64,000 nucleotides of DNA, taken from assembly GCF_030445035.2 (NCBI RefSeq), contig NC_080695.1, positions 496,001 to 560,000 on the forward strand, written 5' to 3'. Of the stretch, positions 22,672 to 33,745 are shown piece after piece; the first letter of the stretch is position 1, and each line of letters opens with the position of its first letter. Source of the stretch: Dasypus novemcinctus. Taxonomy: Eukaryota > Chordata > Mammalia > Cingulata > Dasypodidae. The notes under the pieces were generated by a model, which saw only the letters and a program-made list of their open reading frames with translations, ran no database searches and was not told the origin of the DNA. Both the position numbers and the translations under genes were made by a program.

Positions 22672-23925
22672 CAAAAATGTTTGGACATTTTCATAGTGGT
22701 TATGGTTGGGAATGATGACTTGGGGAGTGCTGAGTTCCTGGGCAGGGGAGCTGTGTATACATTCCCTAATGGAACTGCAACAATCCCCCGAGTGCAATGA
22801 CTAAGACCAATAAGGAAGGATGGTCCAACAATGAGCCCTTGATGCTAATGACTACGCTTGTGAGCCTGTGTGCCTGAAATAAGAACTAGGCCTAGAGCTG
22901 CAGGGATCCTAAGAGTTACCTCCCGGGAGCCTCTGTGTTGCTCAAATGTGGCCAGTCTTGAAGCCAAACTCAGCATGTAAATGCATTGCCTTCCCCCCAG
23001 CATGGGACATGACTCCTAGGGATGAACCTCCCTGGCACCAAGGGATTACTACCAAGTACCAGCTTATGATGTGGCTGGAGAAGGACCTTGAATAAAAGGG
23101 TCAGCTCAGACCAGCAGAATATCTCAGCCTACATGTAATATCTGGAGCTAAAAATGCTTTTTAACCTGCAATAAAAGGGGGAAATGGAAAGGACAAATGA
23201 GTTTATATGACTATGAGTCTCAAAAAAAAGAGCCAGAAGGTCATCATAGGGGTCGCCCTTATGCACACCTCAGCAGAGTCCCAGAGACAGCTAAAGTAGA
23301 TCCAACCCCAGGTATTGGTTCTTCTGAGGGCTACAGAGACCCACAGGTTCTATGGTCATGGCAGATGGACTTCAGTGCCATGTCAGTTGGCCCTACTTTG
23401 GAGTTTTTGTTCCTGAGTGTGATGGAGCTGGACTCAGATGTGATCTTTGTTCACAAGCCTCTCCAGTCACTTTTATCGGACCTGTGATTGGTGCTGGGGT
23501 TTAGTGTATACTCAGGAGACCTGAATTTCTGGACTGTCCATGTGATAGCCAGGCGCTGAGCCTCAACAGACTTACAACTCCTACCCTCAGGTTTATTGGA
23601 CTTACCCCAACCAGCTAACAGGGAGGTGAAGAAGGTCAACCACCATACCAGGGAGCCAAGAGTGCCTACAACTGCAAGCAGGAGAATTGCATCCATCATC
23701 CAAGTGGAATCTAAGCACCCTCTTGATATAGAGGTGGAATGGACATAACCATCCCAGTGTCCACAGAATGGAGGAAAAGTGTTTGGACTAGAGCAGACTT
23801 ACCGATATTCTATTCTGGAACTATTGTGATTAGTAATGGAAGTAAATGTAGCACTGAGATGGAGAAAGTGGCCATGGTGGCTGCTGAGGGTAGGGAGTGG
23901 GAAGAAGAGATGTGATGTGGAGGAA
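22672..23925 (+). mobile_element. L1 3'-UTR piece (both ends truncated)
   Basis: Collinear with the - strand of about 58,180 down to 57,000 in L1-C. It contains the AATGAGCCCTTGATGCTAATG, CATGGGACATGACTCC and AGTGGGAAGAAGAGATG blocks. There is no poly(A) tail; it stops abruptly at GC-rich DNA near 23,925. Short frames such as 23,197-23,487 are UTR shadows. Confidence 0.75.
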
Positions 23926-24790
23926 GGGGGTGCACGGAGGAAGGGGGTCCCAGCAGGGACCGGCGTGTGGTGTGGCGCTGCAGCCTGGGGGGTTCTCTGA
24001 GCCAGGCGTGGCCCTCGGTGCCCGGGTCCTGAGCAGCTGAGCCTGGCTCAGGCAGAGGCCGTCGGTAGGTGAAGGAGAACAGGGGTCTTGTCAGGGCGGG
24101 ACGACGGGGCTGGGGTCCGGGTGGGGAGAGCTCCCAGCCCCTCCCTCTACCACCACCCAGAGACAGTCAGGTGCAGAGGCGTCCCTGGGCGAGGGGCCCA
24201 GGTGGGCAGGCCACTCCCTGCCGACGCTCAGGCCGCCCGGGTCCGGGTTCGGGGACCCCCAACTGGCCGGGAGGACATCTCTAGGAGGGAGGGGCGCTCT
24301 GGGCAGGTGACGGCCCTGTGCCCGTGTCCCTCCCATCAGGGAGGAGGGGCTAGGTGTGGCCAGGTGTGGGGCCCCACGGCCACTGCATGGGGCTCCTCTG
24401 GACAGTAGGCCGGGCCTGCTAGGGGTCAAGGACTTAGGAGGGAGGCACATGCTGGGGTGCAGGGTGGGGGATCCCCAAGTCCTGGAGGTCCTTGAGTTAG
24501 GGGGGGCCGAGGATGTCAGGGGGGTGGGATCCCTGTCCGGTCACAGGACTCCTTGCACACTCTCCATCAGGCATGCAGGCCTCAGGCCCCAGGAGCTGGA
24601 CCTCCCCCTCCTGCAGGGGCAGGGTGAGCCGGGCCGGGCCTGAGCCGTACCCACCAGGGCCACGAGCCTGTCCCCACCAAGCCCGCCTGGGGGCCAAGGT
24701 GAGCTGCTCCAGCCTGCAGGGCTCCGCAGCTGAGCCCAGCCTGAGCACGCACGGGCAAGGAGGCAGAGCCGGGCCCGAGCCCCCCAAGGA
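23926..24790. other. GC-rich DNA downstream of mastin-like pseudogene 1, no gene recognised
   Basis: No exon or transposon is recognised. It is 3' flank of the - strand pseudogene that ends at the AATAAA near 24,800. I searched it for a last-exon GDSGGP block on the - strand and did not find one. Confidence 0.5.
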
Positions 24791-24796
24791 GTATTT

Positions 24797-26030
24797 TATT
24801 GGGAAAGTACAGGGAGGTGGCCCCCCCAAACCCAGAAGGGAGGCGAGGAAGCCAAGTGTGCAGAGTCAGCGGCCCTGGGCCTGAGTTCTAATTCAGCCCC
24901 GGAAAAGCCTCTTACCCCACCCTAGCCTGAATGTCCATAGCAGGTGGGGGCACAGCAGCTGCACCCAGTGCCATCATTGGGACCAGACGTGGACTTCCCA
25001 GGATGCCTTCCAGGACAGTCCGGAGCAGGAGGCCAGGGGTGCTCCAGCCAGGGGCCTGTACGTACCCCCACTATGCACCCCCCAGGCCTGGCTTCCGTCC
25101 AGGCCTCCTGAGCTCTCCGTGGAGCCCGAGGTACCCCCAGCTGGCCACCCAGCACTTCTTCCCGGGGATGAGCACCCACGTGTGGAGCGTGAGAGTGACC
25201 AGGTGGACGCACTCTGAGAGCGCCATGGGGGTGCTCAGTTCTAGCAGGACAACGACTGCGCCCCCCGCGGCTGACAGGCTGGCGTTGAACTTGGGGTGCC
25301 GGATGACCTGAGTCAGCCTCGCCAGCCGGTCGTGCTCCTAGAGCCTCAGCTGCCCCCCTGGACCCTGCATTTCTGTGGTTCTGACGCCATCCTGGGGACA
25401 GAGCAGGAGCTTCTCAGGGCCAGCATCGGGGGCCCCCCAGGGGCTCGGAGCCAGGGGCAGCCCCTGGGCCCTCAGGAGCAGTTAGGGTCCATCGGCCTCG
25501 GGGCGGCCCCCAGGCCAGGACCCGTCCCACACTTCCCAGCGCCCCCTCTGTGCACTCCCACCCCCACCACAGGTCGGGGTCACTCCTGGCACAGCACAGT
25601 GGGCCGCGGTCAGCACCCACCGGGGGTGGATGGGGGGGCCCCACACACGCGCCCCCAGCGGTTCTGTTCGTCCTTGAAGACCCTCAGGCTGACCTGCCAC
25701 GGCCACTTCCCGGGGGGCGTCAGACCCCTGGAGCTCGGCAGTGAGCCGGCCCTTTCCAGGGGGCGCTCCCAGCCCAACCCCCGAGGCAGGAGAGGCCTGG
25801 GGCCAGGGCCAGTCAGAGAGGCTGGGGAGGGGTCGGGCCTCACCCGGGGAAGGCGGGCACGGAGCCCCCCAGGCAGGGCAGGGCCAGGGGCAGCAGCCGC
25901 AGCAGCTGCAGGGGAGGCGCGGGTGGGTGGGGAGGCCAGGGCGCCCCGGCTGGGGGCGAGGGCAGGGGTCTGGGCAGAGGCTCCTTCCCGTGCCAGGTCT
26001 CTGCCAAGCTCTGCTCCGGGGTCCTGAGCG
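24797..26030 (-). pseudogene. Mastin-like serine protease pseudogene 1
   Basis: Pieces on the - strand: a decayed TATA/exon 1 region near 26,000-26,030 whose donor is lost; signal exon 25,844-25,905, where the start codon is CTG instead of ATG; exon 3 about 25,589-25,760 with [22 protein letters not shown] and, in another frame, [12 protein letters not shown]; exon 4 25,120-25,391; a doubtful exon 5 remnant near 24,950-25,000; and an AATAAA signal at 24,797-24,802. Exon 3 contains a frameshift and its donor reads AG instead of GT. Exon 4 has TAG where the live gene has the Tyr of LRLYDHD, and the catalytic Asp motif DIALL reads VVVLL. The last exon, with the catalytic Ser, is missing. The live gene at 44,548-46,523 is the best guide to its former structure. 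Confidence 0.8.
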
Positions 26031-26039
26031 CCCCTTCAA

Positions 26040-28800
26040 GCCCCGAGCTCAGGAAGTGGACGGGGTGGGGAGGGGCGTGGGGCTCCCAGCACCCCTCCCT
26101 GGCTCAGGACCCTCAGGGCCGACAGGTGCCTGGGGACGCAGGGGCCAGAACTGACCCGGGACCCCCTTTGGTGTTGCTCCCAAGCGGGAGGAAACAGAGG
26201 GGGGGGCACTGGCGGGTCTAAACGCCCCAGACAGCGGGGCTGCTGGGCCCGCGGACGGGGGGGTCCCAGTGACAGGAGAAAGGAGCCCACCCGGTCCCCG
26301 CCCAGGCCCAGGGCCCCTGCGGACCAGAGCTCAGTCTCGCTGCTGTGCGCCAGCCCCGGGCCCGTGGCCGCCTGCCCTCCCCGCGCCCAGCGCCCGCCGC
26401 GCAGCCAGCCCGAGGGCAGGGGGGCCAGGGGCAGGTGAGGGGACACAGCCCCGCGGGGCCAGGGGCGGGCACGGGGCGCGGGCGTGCCGGGGGTTCCCCT
26501 AGCAGCGCGGGGGCGTCTGGTCTGAGCCCCCCACGCCTCTCCTGGGGCGCGGGGAGGGTTTGCGGTCTCGGGGTGGGGGCGAGGGTGGGGCGGTTCCTCC
26601 GACGCAGGGGCAGCGCGGAAGGGTCCCGGGGCCGTCCCTGCTGGGCACGGAAACGGAGACGACGCCCCAGGAAGGGGGGCGCCCCCACCACAAGGTCACA
26701 AGGTCCCTGCCGCCCCGCGGCCCCTCCTGCTGCCCCAGGACCTAGGCCCGCCCCCTCGGCCACCAGGGCCCCCCGCCGCCTTCCAGCACTGGGGTCCCGG
26801 CCCCGGGGGAGGGTCCTTCCCATTGGCTGAGCCCCGGTCCTGTGACTACTCGAAGCCCGAGGGACACCCCCGAGGAGGGCGCCCCAAACTCAGGGAGGGC
26901 TCAGAGGCTGGACACGCACACAGGGACAAGCGGGCAGCGTGGCCCAGCGCAGACCCCTGCGGGCCTGGGGGGCGGGACCTGAGGCGGAGGAGGGGGAGGG
27001 GACCAATGTGGGGGGCGACGGGGTGGGGCCGGGCTCCTGGGCGGTGGGGGCGGGGAGAAGCGGTACAGGCTGTGGGAGAGGGGTCTGGGGGCGTGGTCGT
27101 GGGTGGTGGGCGGGGCGTGCGGCTCTTCTTGCCTATTTGCAGCTGTGAGAGCCTCGGGAGAGGTGGGCTGGGGACTCTCTCCCGCGTGTCCCTAGAGACC
27201 TCCCAGGTTAAGCCCCCGAGTGGGCACCCTGGGGGCCAGCTGGGTGCAGGGAGAGCCCCGAGGAGAGGGGAGGCGGCTGACCCCGCCCCTGGGACCCGGG
27301 TGGACCCGAGCCTTTACAACCTGAAATGCCACATGGGCTCAGAAAGGCTCCTGGCAGGGACTGGGGGTGAGGCCCTGGGTGTCCCCAAAAGCTGAGCTCT
27401 GCCTCCCAGGTCCTCAGCAGGCGGACAGGGGTGAGGGGCTGCCAGGTCCCCGAGGGCATTTCGTACCCAAGCCTGACTTTCCTTTGATAAGCAGCGCAGT
27501 GTGGGGGTGAGGAGGGGAGCCCGGGCCCCTCTCCCCAGCCCCAGAGGCCCAGGACGGCCGTGCGGAGACCCCCACGAGCTACGCAGCACCCCAGGCCATC
27601 TCTGGGCTCCGTGTGCTGACGGAAAGCCCTGTGGCCGGGACTTGGTGAGCACTGCCCTGGGAGCACCAGCTGAGGAGCCCCCTCGGGGGTGAGCGCGGCC
27701 CGTCCTTCCCACCCGCGGCCCCTCGTGCGAGTCCTGCGGGTCTGTGGGGGTTAGGTAGGGGCAGAGCAGGTGGGAGTGGGAGACCCCGCGCGGGTTCCTC
27801 CAAGTTAACAGGCCTCCCCTGCCCAACAAGCCCCCTCCTCGGCGTAGACCCCAAAGAGCGGGAGCAGACTCAGGCCCCAGCCACGCAGCCCTGGCACGCC
27901 CGCCCTCGCACACCAGCCTGCGCACGCCAGCTCACAGCAGCATCCTCGCAATCGCCCGCAGGCGGAAGCACCCACGTGTCCATCCGTGGACGAGGGACAA
28001 ACAAGATGTGCCCGTCCCCACCCGGGATGTGAACTAAGGGCGGAGGTGCTGGCCAGGCCTCCACCCGATGCACCCTGACGATAGGGTGCTGGGGAGACGG
28101 CAGGGAGGGCCTGTGCGCATCCAGGCTCCAGCGGCCTCGGGTAGACGTTCACAGGGGGCGGGAAGGAGATTCGAGGTGACGGGGTGGGGAGGAAGGGGGA
28201 GATACTGCTCAGGGGGTGGGGGCTTCTGTGTGGGCGGGCGGTGGGGACGAGGGCACGACACTGTGACGCGACTGAGCCCGCTGAATGTAGCTCCACAGTG
28301 GTCTAGTGGGAAATGGTGTTTTATGTTCCCCATGAGATGAAATATAAACTAGGAAAGATGGAAAAAGGAGGAGAAACTAGCCACGGGTCTGTGCCCCCTG
28401 CCCTTGGCTCACCCCCAGCCCAGCCCCCTCCACCAGCGTCACCCCTAGAGACGCAGGCTCTGGGCTCAGGGTGCCTCGAGAGGGCCAGGCAGGGCTGGGA
28501 GCAGAGACCCAAGTCCACGCTGGGGGCCCTGCTGGCCAACGCAGCCTCACACGGTGGACCTTGGGGGCCACGGCGCACCCGACACATGGGATGAGCCACG
28601 GAGGAGTCAATGTGGACCAGATGGGACTTTTAAATCCAAAGCTGAGAATTTGGTGCCAGGATAGGAGGACATCTCGAGACGTGGCTGGGGACGTGGCCAA
28701 GGAGGGGAGGGGCGGGAGGACTGGTGGGGGACGCAAGGGCCACCAGCTCCCACCCTCCACACCACAGGGTCCGCCGGGGGACTGTCCCTGTTAGCTCCAC
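26040..28800. other. GC-rich intergenic DNA, no gene recognised
   Basis: CpG-rich sequence between two dead protease genes. Long overlapping frames exist on both strands but none shows protease or other domain motifs. An inverted CCAAT box (CCCATTGGCTGAG) lies at 26,819-26,831. Nothing else can be supported. Confidence 0.45.
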
Positions 28801-28810
28801 ACCTGCTCTG

Positions 28811-28893
28811 GGAAAGACAAGGAGGAAGGAGAGAAAAAAGGGAAGGACAAAGAGAAAAGGGGGTGAGGAGGTAAGAGGGGAGGGAGAGGGACG
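28811..28893 (+). repeat. Polypurine tract downstream of mastin-like pseudogene 2
   Basis: About 83 bases, almost all A or G on the + strand, with AGAGAAAAGG- and GGGAGGGAGAGGG-like words. It lies a few hundred bases 3' of the pseudogene on the - strand. A similar, longer tract lies in the equivalent place beside the live gene (43,927-44,107), and a third at 35,128-35,222. Such tracts can form triplex DNA. Confidence 0.65.
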
Positions 28894-29071
28894 GCAGGTG
28901 TCTTCTGGTGGCTGTGGCACCGAGGCCTGACCCCCTGAGCATGGCGGCATCGGTGGGGCAGGAGCCTGGAAGCCTCCCTGCCCACCTGGGCACCCCTGGA
29001 AGGCTCCCCGAAGCGGTACAGGCCCCCCAGATGCTCCCCCAGTCCACACACGCCGCCTCTGTGAGCCAGAG

Positions 29072-30325
29072 TTTAATGAGCCTCAGGTAGCACGTGGGGG
29101 TCCCTGGGGTCCTGGTCGCCGCCCCCAGCTGCGCCTGCGCACCCTCCCTGCTCACCTTCCAGCTCAGGAGAGCGCGGGTGCTGGGAGTCCAGGGCAGGGG
29201 TGTGGAGGCAGGGCCAGCCGGATGGGGGAGGAAGCGGGGTGTCCGCGAGGAAGGCGAGGGGCTTCCCCCCCGCTGGCCGGCCCATGAGGGACGTACTGGG
29301 GACCCAGGACCCGCAGCTCGTCACGCGGGTGTGCACCCCAGGGAGGCCCTGGTGGGCACAGAAATGTTCCCAGCTCACGGCGCCCACCTGCAGCCAGGGG
29401 CAGCTCCAGCGGCAGACCAGGGGCCCCGGAGTCACGCTGTGGGGGGGAAAGGACTCACCCGACATTTCCCCTGCACCCACCCAGCCTGCACCCACCATCA
29501 CAGGCTGGGGCCAACTCCACGGGCTGGGGGGGCATGGAAGAGGGGTACTGGACGGCACTGCAGGGGGACCAGGGGCACTGGAGGGGGAACTGGGGGGGCA
29601 CTGAAAGGGGACTGGGGGGCACAGAATAGGGGGGCTGGGGTGCAGAGAATAGGGGGGCTGGGGGGCACAGAGGGGGTCTGGCAGAGCATGGGAGGGAAAG
29701 GGCAGAGCTGGGGGGCATGGAAGGCAGAGGTGGGCTGGGGGTACCTGGCAGGAGTCACAGCCTGGGACCCCGGGGCACCGCATGTCACCCCCGATGGCCC
29801 TCCCCATCTTCTCCAGTCCTGGGGATGGGGCCCCGAGCTAGCTCAGCTCTGGTTCAAGGACACGCACCTCTCAGCCCCAGCCCCTCTGCTCCCCCACCCC
29901 CTATGCCACATGGCCCGGGGCATCCCGCTGGAAGCCACTCACGGCTCCATGCAGTGGGCGGCAGTTAGCAGCCACTGGGGGGTACACGAGGGAGCCCCCA
30001 CACACGTGCTCCCACTGCCGAGAACTTTGATCATAGAACCTCAGGCTGACCTGCCAGGGGGACTTCCTGCCCGAGACATCACGTCCCCCCACGATGCCCC
30101 CCAGCTGATGACCTGGGCCGGGATCTGGGGGAGCAGGTTGAGGGGGTGTCAGGGGCCCAGGCCACGGTCTCCCCAAGCTCGGAGCAAGCCAAGCTCTTCC
30201 CCGCCTCCCTGCGGCTGCTCCCAGGGGCCCAGGCAGCCAGGGCGGGTGGTGGGGGTCAGGACTCACCTGGGTCACGGGCACAGGGCCCCCAGGCTGGGCG
30301 GGGCCAGGAGCAGCAGCCGCAGCAT
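29072..30325 (-). pseudogene. Mastin-like serine protease pseudogene 2, exons 4-5 missing
   Basis: Exons on the - strand: signal exon 30,267-30,325 (MLRLLLLAPPSLGALCP, then a stop in frame; the AG acceptor before the ATG is lost); exon 3 29,943-30,124 with IVGGRDVSGRKSPWQVSLRF, EHVCGGSLVYP and, after an extra C in a C-run, QWLLTAAHCMEP and a good donor; last exon about 29,275-29,436 with PLVCRW, WLQVGAVSW and PGVHTRV in one frame, but a frameshift in the GDSGGP block and a lost C-terminus. An ATTAAA signal lies at 29,072-29,077. Exons 4 and 5 should lie in the 507 bp between exons 3 and 6, but that space holds a G-rich tandem repeat. Trp215 and Gly226 are kept here, unlike in the live gene. 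Confidence 0.8.
29500..29745 (+). repeat. G-rich tandem repeat occupying the place of lost exons
   Basis: Degenerate ~20-30 bp units of the form GGGGGGCACTG, GGGGGCTGGGG and AGAATAGGGGGGCTGGGG recur through the block. The G-runs give strong quadruplex potential on the + strand, which is the template strand of the former gene. It sits exactly where exons 4-5 of mastin-like pseudogene 2 should be. Confidence 0.75.
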
Positions 30326-30690
30326 TGGGGAGAGGCGGACGGGGAGCACTCGGCTTCTGGGGGGACGGGACGGGGGCAGCTTCCCCGGGAGGGCGCGCTC
30401 TCCCCCACCTCCAGGCTCAGCCCCCTTATCTCCCCAGCACAGGACGTGGGCACAGCCGGGCACCCTGCTCTGGGGAGGGGGAGACCTGTGGGGCCGATGG
30501 CCTTTCTGACAAGGTCCAAACACGCCTGCGCTGCCCCAGCGCACCGGCAGGCCCGGCTCCCGCGGCGAGGCCTCCTGCAGGACGCGCTCTTAGTGGAGGG
30601 GACGGGCATGCTGCGCCAAGGCTCGAGGGAAATGTGGGGAGACACAGGGTGCCACTTGGGTGGAGGCAGGAGCCTGCGACGGTTTGCTCG
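30326..30690. other. 5' flank of mastin-like pseudogene 2
   Basis: GC-rich DNA between the signal exon and the class I LTR. A TTATCTCC near 30,427 on the + strand (GATAA on the - strand) may be a remnant of the family's TATA-like box. No other feature is seen. Confidence 0.4.
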
Positions 30691-30699
30691 GTCGGTAGA

Positions 30700-31600
30700 G
30701 GTGGGGTCTGGCTGCGGACGAGGGGTCAGTCCAGCTCTGGACGAGGGGTCGGTCCCGCTTGGGACGAGGGGTCGGTCCCGCTTGGGACGAGGGGTCGGTC
30801 CGGCAGCAGACGAGGGATCGGTCTCACAAGGGGTTGCGCGGTTCGGCTGACGGGGTCGCCCGGCGAAGCCGGCGATGAAGGGGTTGCCTGGAGAAGCAGG
30901 CGACAAACTGGGGACAAGGGAGGCCAGGCCCTTGTTGGGGGCTCTCAGGACTGGAGGGCGCACGGCAGAAGAACTACCGCGGAGACAAGGTAAACACGCA
31001 AGTCCACTTTACTGAGGGAGAGGCAACAGTTTTATAGGGGCTGGGGAAGGCTGATTGGTCGAAGCCACGCCCTGTTCTGATTGGTTGCCGGCGAAAGGTC
31101 AGTGGGCCGTACTGGACGGGGGAGGGGTGGTGGTTAGGGATTGGCTGTCGCTGTTGCTGGGGGAAGGGGCAGGGTTTAGGGATTGGTGGCTGCTGTTGCT
31201 GGGGTGGAGGGCAGACTTGAGTTTCCCGCCCACGCCTGGCTGTTGCTGCTGTCTGGGGGAGGGAAAAGGGCAGACTGGATTTTTCCGCCCACGCCTGGCT
31301 GTTGCTGCTGTCAGGGGAGGGGAAAAGGGCAGACTGGAATTTTCCGCCCTGCGCCTGCGCAGGGAGAAAGAAGAAGAAGGGTGCCGCCCCACAGGCATCG
31401 TGTGGCGCCATCCGGGAGGAGGGGCTGCCGCGGAAGCATGGCTGCCGAGAAGGGGAGACCCGAGGGCACTCTGCGCCCATGCCAAGCTCCCTTCAGGGGT
31501 GGCGGTGAGTCCGACCAGCCACCCTATTATGGGGGCAGCGGCTTGGCCTGCCGCGGCTGCTCCCCCGCCAGGCCAGCAAACCACACTTCAGCCCGAGGGG
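30700..31600 (-). mobile_element. Class I (gammaretrovirus-like) LTR fossil with part of its downstream region
   Basis: Read on the - strand: a U3 with tandem ~67-69 bp units (about 31,205-31,345) and several CCAAT boxes, a TATAAAAC box at 31,029-31,036, an AGTAAA-type poly(A) signal near 31,010, an R/U5 boundary near TTGTCTCCGCGG, and downstream an array of 18-24 bp units. The layout is that of a class I LTR. No gag, pol or env is recognised beside it, so it looks like a solo LTR or an LTR with a little leader. Ends are approximate and no target duplication was resolved. Core promoter elements look preserved, suggesting moderate age. Confidence 0.6.
30716..30815 (+). repeat. Tandem array of ~18-24 bp units
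   Basis: About five units with the core GGACGAGGGGTCGGTCC, separated by short spacers such as CGCTT or AGCTCT. It lies on the downstream side of the class I LTR and probably belongs to its U5/leader region or expanded after insertion. Confidence 0.8.
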
Positions 31601-33070
31601 TGACCGCAGGAGCCCCCACCCTGACCTGCATGTCCCGGCTCACCTGCTCCTCAGGGCACCCGTCACCTCGGGAGCAGGGAAGCGGGACCCACCCCCGTGG
31701 CGGGGCAGTCGTACATCGCGGTGTCCGCCCCAGCCAGCGGAGCTGCAGTGGCCCAGGCCCTGAGCACGGATTCCCAGGGGCGGGTCCCTTGTCATGTGAC
31801 CACACCCACACTCCAAAGAAGGGGAGAGGCTCCGCCCCCTCCCTAGACCCCCAAAATGGGGGGGAGTCGGTTCAGGGGGGGTCTCCCAGACAATGACAAG
31901 GGTCTTCTGAGCCCTGTCCTGTGCCTGGGCCAGAGTCACCCGTACCCCAGGGCATCTCTGACCACGTGTCGCTGGGGCAGGGCCCCGTGAGGCCAGGGCA
32001 CCCCGTGGACAGCTATGATGGACAGGCTGGGGCAGGGTGCAGTGGCTCGGAGCTCTGAACCCCAGAAAAACACGAGCTGATCTGAACCCATTCTTGTGGG
32101 GAGAACCCCCGTCACCAGGGCCTTGGGTGGGGGCTCAGGGAGGGGTGGGCAGTGGAGTCAGGGGGCGGCTTCATCCAGCTTCTGAAAGGCCCAGAGCGGG
32201 AGCCACGGAGGGAGCCTTGGGGGCGGCCAGAGCTGGAAACTGGGGAGACAGGGGGAGACGCCTCCCGGGCATCGCCCCGTGACGGGAAGCCGAGCCCGAG
32301 GCCCGCCGGGGACAGCCCGCAGCGCCGCGGTGTTCCAGGGACAAAGCACGGCCTCCTGCGCGCCTCAGACCCAGCCCAGCGCTGCTGTCGCATGGTACTG
32401 ATTTCAGCACCCAGGAAGCAGCATGGTTTATGTTCCCGGGAGGGGGCTGCTGCCACGACCCACCCCTGAACGTGGCGCTGTGCGCCGGGCGGAGGCTGGT
32501 GGAGCCGTGAGCTGCGCCGCGCTGAGGCCCTGGCCACGCCCGCGGTGGGGACAGCAGGACCCCTCTCCTGTCACCAGCTTCAGAGTGGGGCCTTCAGGAC
32601 TCGATGACGGGGGCCTCGCCTTGTGACTGCCGTGTGCCCACCCGCCTCTAACGAGCTCACCTGCAGGGGTCACGAAGCCCGGGAGGACGGCCCCAAGAGG
32701 CGCAGACGCTCAGTGCGCGGGCAACTCGACTTGCGCACGGGTTGATGATAGGCTAAGCGGAAAGTGTAAAAGGAAACCAGCCCTGGCACGAGGTGTCCAC
32801 AGGGGCTCTGGGAAGCTCTGACCCTTTCCCAGGACCCGGGAGGCCACCCGCAGGCACCGAGGTATGAGCCCGCACAGGGCCATGGGTCCTAAAGAAAGGC
32901 CTGGCAGCCTGCCCGCCTCCAGCCGGCGCCGGTGCTCTGTGCACGCAGGAAGTGGCAGCCAAGGCGGGTTTCAACTGCCCGCTGCGTGCCAGACGCGCGT
33001 CCCAGCACACACAGGCGCTTGGCGAAGGACTTAGCATAATCCCGTAACGTAGTGACTTTAAAAACCCCAG
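31601..33070. other. GC-rich intergenic DNA, no gene recognised
   Basis: No exon, RNA gene or repeat could be identified. Long frames on both strands here look like composition effects only. Confidence 0.45.
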
Positions 33071-33074
33071 CAAA

Positions 33075-33745
33075 CCAGGAAGAGAAGGCCGCTCCCTCGA
33101 CTGGTAAAGGACACCGGCTAACGTGGTAACTAACTGTGAAAGACCGGTGGCTCTCCTCTAAAATCCAGAGCAAGGCATGACATTCACTCTCATTGCTTCT
33201 GCTCAACATGGCACTGAATTTTCTAACCGGTGCAGTGAGATTTTAAAAAGAGATGAAGGCATCTGGTGCGTCATCTACGTAGGAAACCTGATGAAGCCTA
33301 ACAAAGAGCTACCAGAACTAATAAGTGACTTAGCAGTGCTGCGTGGCTCGAGGTGTCTGGACTTCTACATACCAGCAACGATCAGGAGTGGACCTGACAT
33401 AACAGGTTACAGCACTTGCAGCAGCATGGAAAGTACGAGATCTTGGTGATCAATCTGGTAAAAGATGTGCAGATGAGAACAAGAAAATAACTGGGGAATA
33501 GTTAGCGGCCTAAGTAAATGGAGAGATGTGCCTTGCTCGCGGGCCCGAGAACGCCATGTGGAGAAGACGTCAGTTTTCCCCAAAATGGTCTTTACATTCA
33601 ACTGCAATCCTGATCAACATCTCCTCCAGCCTTTTTGGAGATACTGGCGGGGTGATTTAACGTGCACGGGATTGCAATGGACATAGAATAGCCACAGCAA
33701 CTTTGAAAGAAGAGAACAAAGATGACAGGTCAACCCTCCCAGGTT
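33075..33745 (+). mobile_element. Ancient L1 (L1M-type) ORF2 fragment
   Basis: The 33,520-33,740 stretch reads like the late RT part of L1 ORF2: AATGGAGAGATGTGCCTTG, a TCAACTGCAATCCTGATCA segment and AATAGCCACAGCAACTTTGAA. This corresponds to the consensus KWRDIPC, FNAIPIK and RIAKTTLK regions. The earlier part (33,180-33,510) is more diverged. Heavily mutated, with no open frame. Confidence 0.65.

Noticed and set aside
29094-30509. A 471-codon open frame on the + strand
   Set aside because: It is antisense to mastin-like pseudogene 2, passes through a VNTR, and has no recognisable domain.
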